Shown piece after piece: positions 12,214 to 22,676 of a stretch of DNA of 64,000 nt. Numbering within the stretch: the stretch's first letter is position 1; each line of letters starts with the position of its first letter. Origin of the DNA: Vitrella brassicaformis (Eukaryota; Sar; Vitrellaceae); the NCBI GenBank assembly GCA_001179505.1, contig CDMY01000305.1:341710-405709 (forward strand), read 5' to 3'. Made by a program: the position numbers and the translations under genes. The notes under the pieces are model-generated. The model did not search any database, had not been told where the DNA came from, and saw only the letters and a program-made list of their open reading frames with translations.

Positions 12214-14188
12214 TTAGGAGACTATCATGGCGTCCCTAAGGCGCTTCAGCGTTCTCTTCAAGGGTTGGGTGCTGATCGAGTACTTGCCGCTGAAGGGGTC
12301 AGTGAGGTCCTCCAGCAAAATGCCCAGCCACATGAAGGCGCCCACCAGCAGCGAGAAGGCCAGACGGGGCAGCAGCCGCAGCAGGGGGTTGCTCGACGCT
12401 GACATGCAATGCGACAGAAGAGAGTACCAATGGGACGCCATGGAAGGGTGCGTGTGTGTCTGTGTGTGTGTGTGGTCACCCACCCTTGAGTGAGTCGAAT
12501 ATGAATGCGACGAGCTGCGAGATTCCCAGGAAGGCCAGCAGAAGGTAATGCTCGGCCGGGAAGCCGGTCTGCACGGCGACGACCTTTGCGCCCCTCGTGT
12601 GACGCAGCTGCGTCAACAGACCTGCAGTTCAAACAAATCGCAATGGCAGTGGTTGGATGGATGGATGGATGTATGGATGGATGGTGTCGATGCCAACCGA
12701 CCGACCTTGTATGTAGAAGACCTGGTTGAATGCTTGGGACGTACCTAGGGTCCTGTAGTTTTCGGACGACCGGATCTCGGCATCAGTGACCTGCACACAA
12801 CACAGCCAGCCACTCAGACATGTCATGCACTGACAGGAAGCACCATGACCATCTCTCCCTCCGAATGGATGGACGGACGGATGCTTGCATACCGACCTCG
12901 TCCACGACATCAATGAGGTCCGACAGACTCTCGATGGCCTCCTTGCCCGAATCATACACTGACCAATTAATTAATGCATTCCTTATCGATCCACAGGTGG
13001 GTGCTATGCTCACACCATCCATCCCATCAGTCCCTGCCGTAGCTCACCCTCATCTTTCTCCTCAGTCTCGTCCTTTATCCTCTCAGGCAAGCTCGTGATG
13101 ATGGTGCTGAAGCTGCTGACCAGAGGGCTCTTGGCGTCCCACCACTGCCGGCGCGTCTGGCAGCCTCTCGTCGTCGCCTCGCCCGCCACACTCCATGTGT
13201 AACGCCACAGGGCCCGGAAGGCGCGCCGCCTGCGAATTGGGTCGTCTTGGAAGAGCTTCTTGAGAGCCTTCTCGAGCAGGTCAATGAGGGAGATCTCTTC
13301 CTGCAAACACAGACAAACCGGCAGACAGACAGACCGACAGACAGACAGACATACGAATCAGCATGCGGGTGTGCGTAGTGGCTGACTGGCCTGTAGGATC
13401 CGTCTGATGTCCAGCTGCCTCTGCTGCAGCGTGCCGATGGTCAGCGCAGTCAGTGTGCCGAGCAACAAACCTGTACTCGGGAGAAACACCTGCACACACA
13501 ACACACTCACACATGACATGGCCGGTACTCATGCCGCATTCTCCCATCTGCCTATTCTGGCGGCCCATCTGATCTGGCCCATCTGTGTTTATCGGCAAGA
13601 AAGAGGGAGGGCAGTCTGTCTGTCTGTCTCTGCGTGTCTGTCTAGCATGAATGAAGAGACGCACACGCACACACTTGGCCGCACTTTGCCAAAAGTCTCC
13701 GTCGGAGCGTCCTTGAGCTTTGCCGCACCGAACTCCAGGACAGCAATGGCGGAGCTCACGATGGAAGGAAAGGCCATGTACACGCTGTACGACACGATGC
13801 CAGGAATGACCGGCATCGTCGTGAACATCCACCGGCAGAAAGCCCGGAATCTCCACCTCGGGACAACACCAATCGAGCCGAGCGAGAAGGGCAGCCGCCA
13901 CCGATAGAAGCCGCTTGTGGGTGTGGGAGGGACCAGGTCACCATAGTTGTCGTGCTGGCCCTCAGTGGGCAGGACCTCTGTGCCGCCTTCTGAAGCCGCA
14001 ATGTCAGCCACATCTGCCGGCTGGATCAGTGTGACCGAATGCAGCCGCGGACTGGCTGATGCAACTCGCCTCGACGACTTGAACACAGGGACAGGCCGTT
14101 GAGCAGTGAAAGCCGTCGAGTGCCCCAGACACAATGCAGAGCCCAGAGAGAGAAAAATTGCTGAAATAGTTGCTTGCCGGGCTGGCAT
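12214..14188 (-). CDS. plastid-type DUF4239 (bestrophin-like) membrane protein
   Basis: About seven exons. The ATG at 14188 gives a signal-peptide-like N terminus (ATISAIFLSLGSALCLGHS) followed by TAF and a basic, Ser-rich stretch, the usual bipartite address of a complex plastid. Next come a long Pro-rich spacer, a first membrane region (VIPGIVSYSVYMAFPSIVSS), further helices (STGLLLGTLTALTIGTL), a soluble helical part and the C-terminal pair. That pair is HYLLLAFLGISQLVAFIF and LLPRLAFSLLVGAFMWLGIL followed by EDLTDPFSGKYSI. The D-x-PF-x-G signature near the C terminus is characteristic of DUF4239, a bestrophin-related family that includes plastid membrane proteins. A role in an envelope or thylakoid is inferred. 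The gene is divergent from the acyltransferase gene. Confidence 0.7.
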
Positions 14189-14454
14189 CACGAGCACGAT
14201 GAGCGATGAATGACGTGCTCGCACAGAACAGTATGTAGCCACGGAGGGCAGATCTGTCAAGTGTTGCTGCACTGCTTTTCATTCATGGTGAGAGAAAGTG
14301 GCTGCGGCCTTCTGCTCACTTCTGCTCCCCTTTTCCTTTCTCGTCCGTCTGCCCAGAAATTTGAGCTCGCACCCGAAGGCTCAAGAGAAGGGGGTGCGAC
14401 TTCCCATTCCGCGACCCTTTGCCTGTGCTGATCTATCGCTTGCCCATCACTAGC

Positions 14455-15173
14455 ATGGCGTCCACCTCCTATGGCCCTCGCGCTTCCCTGCCGCCTCTCC
14501 AGCCAAACCCAATGGCTGATGTATCGCTCTTCAGACGCGGCAGACGGGTGCTGATGAGCCTCGCGCTGCTCGCATGGGCGGCGTTCATCTTCGGCAGCCA
14601 CTTCATCGTGTGGGTCTTTCCTCTCGCCTTGATCATGATTTTCTTCTGGGATAAGCCCTTCCACAAACTGATCATCAAGGTTGGCACCACGTGGTCTCGC
14701 TCGCTGACGCACTTCGGCTTCCTGAGGATATACGCGACCATCGACCCGGCAGTGTACGCGGCGGTGCGCAAGGCCAAGGTGAGGATAGTGGTGTCGAACC
14801 ATCGGGCGGAGCTGGACCTGGTGAGCCTCCCGGCGCTTATCGGCGTTCTGGACCCCGCTCGGTGCGGGGAGCAGTTCGCCATAGCCAACAACGTTCTTGT
14901 CGAAAGGGTGAGCTGCTGCACACGACCATTCATCGACAGGCAGACGTCACGCCGATCCCTCTTTTCCTGTGTGTGTATGTGTGTGTGTGTGTGTGTGTGC
15001 TGACATCAGGTGCCTGTAGTGGGTTGGTCGTTTCACTTTGGCGGCATGCTGTCCATCTTTTACAACCAGAAGGAGCGCAACGCACGGACACTAGACAAGG
15101 TCAGGACAGAGAGACAGACAGACAGACAGACAGACAAGCAGCACACATGAGGCAACTCACACACCCCTCCCTC

Positions 15174-15216
<43 letters not shown>

Positions 15217-16305
15217 TCAGGTGGTCGATTTGCTGACCAACGGCCCTAAGTCGTGGTTTTTTTTCTTCCCAGAGGGCAACACCTGGTCGAGCAACAAAGC
15301 GAAGAGGGGCCAGCAGCTTTTCGAGGAGCAGATAGCCATCGACCAGACTGAAAGCAGCCCGGCGACCGCTGCCAGTGCCGACACGACGACCGACAGTGGC
15401 GAGGCGAGCGCACGTGACGGGGGTGGCGATGGGGATGGTGAGAATGTGCCCAATTTGCTGCCGTTGTATTGGGGCTGCTATGACCGGCTGCGCGGGAGCC
15501 TGCCTGTGTCAGATGATGTCTGCTGGTGGGCGAGAGGGTCATGGAAGGGATGGGAACCGCCACACATGGCATTCACTGCTGGTTCGGTTCCTTTCTCCCT
15601 CCGTCTGTGTGTCACTCAGGTTGGACGTGACGAGCGCCACGCCCGATGTGCCGAACCGTCTGACCTACAACTGGCGGCCACCGTACACGCTGCTGGGCCA
15701 TCCAGCCTACCCTGACTACCTCATCATGAATGTCAGGTGCGTCCGCGCGCTCACACAGACGGATGCATTTATTCCCCTTAATTAATTGTGTCGGTTCAAT
15801 CGTACAGGTTGATGAGTGCGTCTGATGTGTCTAGCCACGAGTCTCTGCAGCGTGTGTGGGCGCGCAAGAGCCGGTATCTCGATCAGCTGGCCGCTGGTGT
15901 GTTCCACCAGCCCAACGAGGACAGCTATGACCACAAGTGGATCCGACTCAGAGCCAGGTGCGTCCCGTCCGCAAACCAAACCAGGACACGCCATCCTCTG
16001 ACTGATCCATTCATTCACTGTGTGTGTCAACTCTGTCGTGTGTTGTGTGCAGTTTCTGGAGCTGGTGGACGGTGTGGGGTCTGTTGATCCCGTCCCTCTT
16101 GCTGCTGTCGTTTGTGCTGTGGCCGGTGCAGACGCTGCTCTACTCGTGTGCCATGAACGCCCTCCTGCTGACGTGTGCGTGGCAGTACATCCCCTTCTAC
16201 ACGCCCCCGCAGCCAGAGGACGGCATGGTGGGGTCGGCCAACTCGTCCCCCAAGCTCCTCAAGCACGTGTCGTCGGCCATGTCCGACGCGTCCACCGGCG
16301 GCTGA
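14455..16305 (+). CDS. lysophospholipid acyltransferase (PlsC/AGPAT family)
   Basis: About six exons from the ATG at 14455 to a TGA at 16303. An N-terminal hydrophobic pair (LMSLALLAWAAFIFGSHFIV and following) precedes the acyltransferase block. Motif I is NHRAELD (the HX4D catalytic motif), next comes VPVVGWSFHFGGMLS, then motif III FFPEGNTWSS. A second hydrophobic region (FWSWWTVWGLLIPSLLLLSF) lies near the C terminus. This layout, with helices on both sides of an internal HX4D/FPEG domain, resembles the AGPAT4/5-LCLAT1 branch, which acylates lysophosphatidate or other lysophospholipids in the ER. The acyl donor would be acyl-CoA. No plastid address is visible. The intron after LDK is a clear (GACA)n to (TG)n hairpin type. 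Confidence 0.85.
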
Positions 16306-16924
16306 ATGAATCATAGAGACAGCTGGAGGGACGTGTTTGTCGATATCCGTAAGTCAGTCAGTGTGTTAGCAAGCAATGCTGGCCGGCTGGCTGTCGTGTG
16401 TCGGCTGGCCTTGCCCACCTTGATGTGTGCGTGTGCGTACCTGCGTGCAGTTTTTGTTGTGTGTTTCCCTCCTCCTTCCAGTAACCGTTACCCCAATTTT
16501 TCCCTGCCTGCTTGGTCGGTTGTCTTTTTCCTGTGGTCAGTCAGTCAGTCGCGTGTGTATGATCGATGAATGCATGTAATTGAGATATATAGTGATCAAG
16601 CGTGTTAGGTAGGACGTCCGGTCAGTTCGGTGTGTGTGTCTAGGAGTGAGTGATGGGGCTATTTCGGTGGAGTTGAGGGAGGTTGTTTGTATTGTGTGCG
16701 TAGCCTCTAATTGACCGAACTGACCCTGCGTGTTGTGGGTTGATATCAATCTCGCACGAAAGTCGTGTCAATTCCTCGCTGGCTGACTTCAATGCGCTCA
16801 CGTGACTCATTGAATGGTCATTGATTGATTCATCCAATCATCGGCCGTGCTGCGTTATGTGTTCGTGTCCCTCTCATTGTCCGTCGGTCGGTCTGTCAGT
16901 GGCCCTCACTCTCACTCTCAGTCA
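16306..16924. other. intergenic between converging genes
   Basis: This contains the 3' UTRs of the acyltransferase and the small secreted protein. I see no ORF with protein-like composition and no RNA gene. Confidence 0.6.
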
Positions 16925-17826
16925 TCATTGCATCTGTGGAATGTCGAGGGGCCGCATGAAGGTCGACGCGGCCTCCATCAACTCACGCTGACGCAAGATG
17001 GACATCACACCGATGAGAACACATCACACAGACATGCCATGTGTGTCTGTGTGTGCACCACCTCGAGTTGTCTGATGGTCTTCATTTTGGCCTCGTCCTT
17101 TGCCCTCTTCTCAGCTTCGATCTCACCCAAACGAATCTGTCGACACACACACAGAGACATGGGGAGTCGGTGTGTTTCGTGTGTTGTGTGTTGTGATGGT
17201 CTGTGTGACCTCTCGTTGCTCTGTTTTGATTTGCTGTTGTGTCATTGGGATGGGCGGCGGCAGACTTTTGACGCGGGCCAACTGGGAACGCAAGTAGCGG
17301 TCCTCACCTGACCACACACGAGACACACACATGCAGCAGATGTGTCAGGGTGATCTGTGATGTGTGTGTGTGTGTACGTCTGTTGCAGTTTTCCTCGAGT
17401 TCGCTCTCCTCTGCGTCGGACACGCCACTCTACACAAAGACACACACAATCACAGAGACACCGATGGATGGTCTGTGTTTGTCTGTGTGTCTCTTTCATA
17501 CGATTGTCTGTCGAGTGCGGGCCTCTTCCTCTCGGTCGTCGCGCAGCGCCTCGCGCAGCCCATCGGCCTACAAAGACAAAGACATGTATGTCACACACAG
17601 AGAGACACACAACCAGAGAGTCAGCGTCTCTGAGTGTCTGTCTGCCGTTGATCCACACGCATGAGCTGACGTGAATTTTGTCGAGGACGTCCTCATCGTC
17701 ATTGTGATTGTTGCCTTTGTGTGTGGTCGGTGTGAGTGCCTCTCCTTCTCCGGCCAGCAGACCGCCGCACACAAACAGCAGCAGCAAAGCCACACCCGAG
17801 GCAGTCACGCAACGCATCTTGATCAT
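16925..17826 (-). CDS. small secreted acidic, helical protein, unknown family
   Basis: Six short exons. The first exon gives a signal peptide (MRCVTASGVALLLLFVCGG, then LLAGEG) and an acidic stretch HNDDEDVLDKIH. Later exons read ADGLREALRDDREEEARTR, SGVSDAEESELEEN, YLRSQLARVKSLPPPIPMTQ, IRLGEIEAEKRAKDEAKMKT and RELMEAASTFMRPLDIPQMQ before a TGA at 16925-16927. The last junctions are phase 0 and joined cleanly. The product is about 150 residues, highly charged and probably a coiled coil. ATGs at 17826 and 17817 are both possible starts. No family is recognised. The donor after the first exon (GTCAGC) is weak, so that junction is the least certain. Confidence 0.6.
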
Positions 17827-19095
17827 GTCGCTGGCGATGGCTGGCCAATGGATTGATCTCGTCTCTCTAGATGAGACAGAGAGACAGAGAGACGAGGACT
17901 GTTGTTTGTGATTGTGGTAAGGCGGCGATCTGCATCTCGACATATATATGTATAGGTGCGATTGCAATACGTTCACATGTACACCCACACATCCAGCCAT
18001 CTCTTTCGGGTCATTCACTGGCTAGATAATTACTCTGCCTGACTCCCCTGCTCCCATCCGGGCGTGCCTCTTTGTCTCTCGATACTACCTTGTGCGAGAA
18101 TTCCCCCCACACCTACCACTCACCCAGCCAGGCCCGCGCGGACGGACGCCGAAAAACGAAGCTACGTCCAGCCACACCAAACACCAAATACAAACACCCA
18201 CAAACAAAGGACGACGGTGTCTGTGAGAGGGCGACGTCCCACGCCGTCCTCTCACAGACACGGTCGATTGATTGCATGTACGTCCAATGCATCCATCCTC
18301 TGTCGACGCCACGCACTGCACGGCACGGCACCCGTACATGCATAAGCACGTGAGACAGTACGTGAACTAGCTTACAAAAGGTGTGGGTGGTGGACGGGTG
18401 GGGTGAGGAACGGAGGGCCCCAGTCAATCGCACCAGCATATTTTGATAGTGCTTTCGGCGGCTGGCCCACTTGCGCCCCTCGTATGGGCATGACTTATCG
18501 GACGGCAACGGACAAACAGGTGCAGAGGCAGCAACAAGACAGACAGACAGACAGACACTCTCTCTCTCTCTCTCTGAAAGGCCACAGACAAAACACCACA
18601 GCAGCACAACAGCACAGCGCTCCCAAGCCCGCTTTGTCAACTTCCCTCCATCCATCGTATGCAGAGTGAAAATCCATCAAGCCCCCCAAAACACGAACAT
18701 CCAGCGATCAGTACATGTAGCAAAAGCCAGGGAAGGAGAGAGCCACGAGGGCCGCTGACATGACGCAAAGACAGACAGACAGGCGAGGCGAGGTGAGGCG
18801 AGGCGAGGTGCGAGCAGTGGACTGAACGAGATGGCAGTCGATTGAGGCCTCCTCTGCTCCACTCACCCAGCCAAGAGAAGCGAGCGACACCACCTTACGA
18901 CGCACCAAGACACCCACAAGACAGGGACGCAGATGGATGGGGAAATAACCCTCTCTCTGATGTACTTACAGTCCGTCCCCATCCCCATTCATTCATCTCC
19001 TATACTGTGTCCCCGCCACAGAGACGGCCAGTGACCGGTAGCTGCTGCTGGACATCCCTTGCTGGCGGGCGAGCGGCGAGCGGTGCCCTGCAAAG
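17827..19095. other. 1.3 kb intergenic with a strong inverted repeat
   Basis: No gene is supported here. The stretch holds a near-perfect inverted repeat at 18215-18264, (GACA)n and (CT)n runs near 18540-18575, and a GGCGA/GGTGA microsatellite at 18781-18812. It covers the upstream region of the small secreted gene and the 3' flank of the oxidoreductase. Confidence 0.6.
18217..18261. repeat. 14-base perfect inverted repeat with 17-base loop
   Basis: The left arm GTGTCTGTGAGAGG (18217-18230) is the exact reverse complement of the right arm CCTCTCACAGACAC (18248-18261). With one mismatch the pairing extends two or three bases further out. The loop is 18231-18247. Such an arm could form an RNA hairpin or a cruciform; no coding region overlaps it. 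Confidence 0.75.
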
Positions 19096-20807
19096 TCAGA
19101 AGTAGGTATCAATCAGATATCGGCTGTAGTCCATGGAAGTCCCGACGGTGTCGTAGTTGAGCAGCCCGCCTGTCCAGTAGGTCTTCTTCTTCCCCTGCAG
19201 CGCCTCCAGCCGCTGGTAAAAGCCCGCCCGGAGCTCTTCGCCACTCACGTGGGGAAACTGCACGCAGGAAGCACACAAGGTATGGACAAGTGATGGGGTC
19301 CCTCTCCCCTTGACAACTCACGTAGGTCCAGAAGTTGACTTCGGTCAAGTTGGCCTCGTACTCTTTCGAATCCCCGTTGAAGAAGATGTCCGTCATGATC
19401 TGCGCGCTGTCCTGCTTCAGCGTGTCGTTGAAGGGCTGCTGCTGCCGATCGTAACTCTGGTAGACAATGAGGCCGGCTCCTGGCTCCGCACGGTAAATTG
19501 AGGCGATCAACGCCGGGTGGCCTGCACCGACAACTGATCGAAGAGCGGGAGGCTGGACAGACGTATCGAGATTGCCCAAGAACTGGGAGCTCTTCGGGTC
19601 GGGCATGTGCTCGTACGATAAGTCCACGAGTGTGGAGACATACGGGGCGTGGTACACCTTCCCGAAGACATCGCTCTCCTCCTCGTCCAAGCCCAAAAAC
19701 TGCATGTCCGCCGTGATCTGAGGAAACGCCACGATGATCCGGTCGCACGTCCTTTCAGTGCCATCGGACAGCTTGATTAGCGACGGCTGATCGGACTCTC
19801 GCACAGTGTTCACGATTTCCGCACTGAGCATGACCTCTAGCTTTCCCTTGGCAGACAGCGTGTCCACTATGGCCTTCAGCAGCAATGAACAGCCTCCCAC
19901 TAGTCTTTGAAAAGTGCCGGTCAAACCCTCAAATATGAAAGTTGGCGTCAGACCCTTCAACCAGTACGCCATCGGAGTGAAATCGCCAGAAAGATAGCCG
20001 TAGGCTGCCGGTAAGTAGAAGACAGTCTGGAAGAACTCTATGTGCTCCGGACCGAGGCCGCGCTCCGTGAAGCGGTCTGCGATGAACTTGTTGGCCGGAC
20101 CCGCAAGCTCGGGGTAGCGGTCGAAGTCGGTGGATGTAAGAGTGGGCTCGTAGGCGAGAGGTCGCTTTGGATCCGGCTCGCCAGTCTCCTCATCGATGGC
20201 GACGTAACTTTTCCAGACGTCCACATACGCCAATATGCTGGTGACGCCCACAATGATCTCCTGCAGGTCCTCGATGCTGTTGAGCTCGAAGAGGCTCCCG
20301 ATGTTGGGGAGCGAGAGTGAAGTTTTGAACGGCTCCTTGGCGTTGAAGTCGACGAAGGAAATATCCGGCGACCCGAGCACGATCAGTTCGAAGGTCTGAC
20401 CGTAGATGTCGGCGAGTTCACGGACCTCTTTGAAGCCCCGAGGCATGAGGATGGCACCGAGGTTGTAGGTGCGGTTGACGAATTCGCCGTTGGCACTGTC
20501 CACTCGCTCGATATCCCTGCACTTGCCGCCGATTCTGTCCAGTTTTTCCAGCAGTAGGATGTTGGAGTAGCCTTTCTGCACAAGGTGGTGAGCCGCACCC
20601 ACGCCGCTGGGTCCCGCGCCGATGATACAGACCTCATGGTCAGCTGGGAAGGACAAGGCTCAAGAAGGGCGTTGTCAACCTGAGGACACTGAGTGGCTTA
20701 CCCTTCTCGTTCTGTTCGAGGTTCTGTTTGTCAGTGGGAAGGAAGTCGATTGCTCCGAAGGCAGCGGGTGCAAGGAGGAAGAGGGCCACCCACAACCGAC
20801 GCATCAT
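19096..20807 (-). CDS. secretory FAD-dependent amine-oxidase-superfamily oxidoreductase
   Basis: Three exons. The first (20807 to about 20703) encodes a signal peptide MMRRLWVALFLLAPAAFGAI and ends in a phase-1 GT donor. It joins to give ADHEVCIIGAGPSGVGAAHH, the Rossmann FAD-binding motif, followed by the second GG motif LLEKLDRIGGK. The body (20655-19320) is about 450 residues with no break. The last exon includes KKKTYWTGGLLNYDTVGTS, the C-terminal flavin-contacting block typical of this superfamily, and ends SRYLIDTYF. The whole protein is about 540 residues, normal for the family. Relatives include amine oxidases and polyenoic fatty acid isomerases; the substrate cannot be read from sequence. 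The signal peptide points to the endomembrane system, a vacuole or the cell surface. Confidence 0.8.
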
Positions 20808-20832
20808 ATCGTCAAAGGGGGGGGGGGGGGGG

Positions 20833-21132
20833 NNNNNNNNNNNNNNNNNNNNNNNNNNNNNNNNNNNNNNNNNNNNNNNNNNNNNNNNNNNNNNNNNNNN
20901 NNNNNNNNNNNNNNNNNNNNNNNNNNNNNNNNNNNNNNNNNNNNNNNNNNNNNNNNNNNNNNNNNNNNNNNNNNNNNNNNNNNNNNNNNNNNNNNNNNNN
21001 NNNNNNNNNNNNNNNNNNNNNNNNNNNNNNNNNNNNNNNNNNNNNNNNNNNNNNNNNNNNNNNNNNNNNNNNNNNNNNNNNNNNNNNNNNNNNNNNNNNN
21101 NNNNNNNNNNNNNNNNNNNNNNNNNNNNNNNN
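20833..21132. other. assembly gap of 300 N, flanked by G runs
   Basis: Exactly 300 unknown bases lie between a run of 16 G on the left (20817-20832) and GGGGG on the right. The gap sits in the shared upstream region of the FAD oxidoreductase (starting 20807, minus) and the TMEM205 homologue (starting 21292, plus). Its size is probably a placeholder rather than a measured length. Confidence 0.95.
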
Positions 21133-21291
21133 GGGGGCAATCAAAGATACGATCACTACAGGTAAATATGGCATACCGTGTACAGCCTAGTAAACGGCCA
21201 CGGTCGTCGTCTCGAGCTCGCCAGACAGAGAAAACGGGTTTTCCGGCTCCAAAAACCGCTGTATTGCTGGTCCTCAGCTGAGGTGAGTGAG

Positions 21292-22246
21292 ATGTCGTCG
21301 CTGCCCGTGCTTTCCCAGATCGCCACAGCTCTTGGTGTGGCGTCTGTGAGTGCGCTGGCGGCACCGCAGCGACTCAAAGGCATCGGAGAGAGCCTGGCGC
21401 CGCTGCTCAGCCTCAGGTGTGTCTGTGCATTGGAATGCAATGCACACTCGCAAGCAGACAGACAGACAGACATGGATGAAACGACAAACGGGCGCTGAGG
21501 ATGGTGCTGGCATGTTTGTCGCATGATTGAGAGTTGGTCGATGTTGACGCGGTTCATTTCATGAGAGTCCGACCGACTTCGTTGTCCCCCCCCATGGATG
21601 AAACGAAGATGGAAGATCTGCGGCATGGCAGATCTATCTGCTGGGCATGTCTGTGTGTATGTTTGTGTATTTCAGCTGGGGCATCTTGTTCGGTTCGCAA
21701 GTATGGGTCTCGCTGGTCAGTGGCATCATCATGTTCCGCACTGGTGAGCGGAGTGCAACCTTGCACACTGACGAGTGTGTTTGGGGCAAGGCAACGGCTG
21801 AGTTGTGTGTGTTTGTAGTGCCTCGTCACACCTTCGGCAAGTTGCAAAGCAAGCTCTTTCCCGCTTATTTCCAGCTGTCCACCATCTGCTCGTCCCTCCT
21901 CACCATCGCCACAGCCGTCCTGATGCCGTCAAACCGCCTTCTTCACACCTGTGCTGGCCTATCGCTGGCCTCCTCTCTCGTCAACCTGGTGTACCTGGAG
22001 CCTCAGACTACCGCCACCATGTACGAGAGGCACGCGATTGAGAGGGAGCTGGGCATCGGGGTCAGCATGAAGGACGACCCCGCCAGTGTGGAGAAGGCCA
22101 AGGCCAACACCGAGCTGCAGCGGCTCAACAAGAAGTTCGGGATGTACCACGGCATCTCGTCACTGAGCAACCTTATCGGGTTGGCGGCTCTCTTTCCCTT
22201 CGCCTGGGCCATCAAGCCAGAGCGGAGAGCAGGGAGGACTGTGTAG
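21292..22246 (+). CDS. TMEM205-like membrane protein
   Basis: Three exons that join cleanly. The first ends LLSLR, the second reads WGILFGSQVWVSLVSGIIMF, and a phase-1 junction gives RTVPRHTFGKLQSKLFPAYF. The pattern PRHTFG-x-x-QSKLFP-x-YF, followed by LEPQTTATM and FGMYHGISSLSNL, matches the metazoan TMEM205 / DUF4149 family in order and spacing. Four hydrophobic segments are visible. The length, about 210 residues, is close to the family norm. TMEM205 proteins sit in endomembranes and the plasma membrane; their biochemical role is poorly known. The ATG at 21292 follows the N gap, so an upstream exon cannot be excluded. Confidence 0.85.
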
Positions 22247-22676
22247 TAGATAAGATAAGATTATGGGGACCAGACCAGACCACATCGCTGGTACGTACAT
22301 GCATACAGACAGTTGTGGATATGTGTGTGTGCTGATGTCATTGATGTATGGCCGAAGGATGGATGGATGAGACAGACAGACAGACAGACACCGACTAAGC
22401 CAGCGAGACCGATCGATTATTAATCGATTGTGGTTACGTGACAGTGAGTTTTAAAAGAATATATGAGTGTGCCGCCGGCGCATCCAGGCAGATCGAATTG
22501 CGATCACACATTCACGAAGAGTGTTGTCAATCAAATCTGCCGAAGTCCGACAAGCGTGGCACAACTATTCAGCCATCCCTCAACTCAACCACAAGCACTG
22601 ACGAAGCTGTACAGGTCACTGCCGTGGCCGGGCCGCAGATCGGCCCTCCCTCCCTCCTCGGCCATGCCTCACTGAA
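22247..22676. other. intergenic between converging genes
   Basis: This holds the 3' flanks of the TMEM205 and F-box-like genes, with a (GACA)n run near 22372-22390. I see no gene. Confidence 0.55.

Noticed and set aside
21474-21530. Candidate selenocysteine or recoding site in the TMEM205 intron
   Set aside because: The stop codons lie inside a GT-AG intron; the spliced frame matches the family without recoding.
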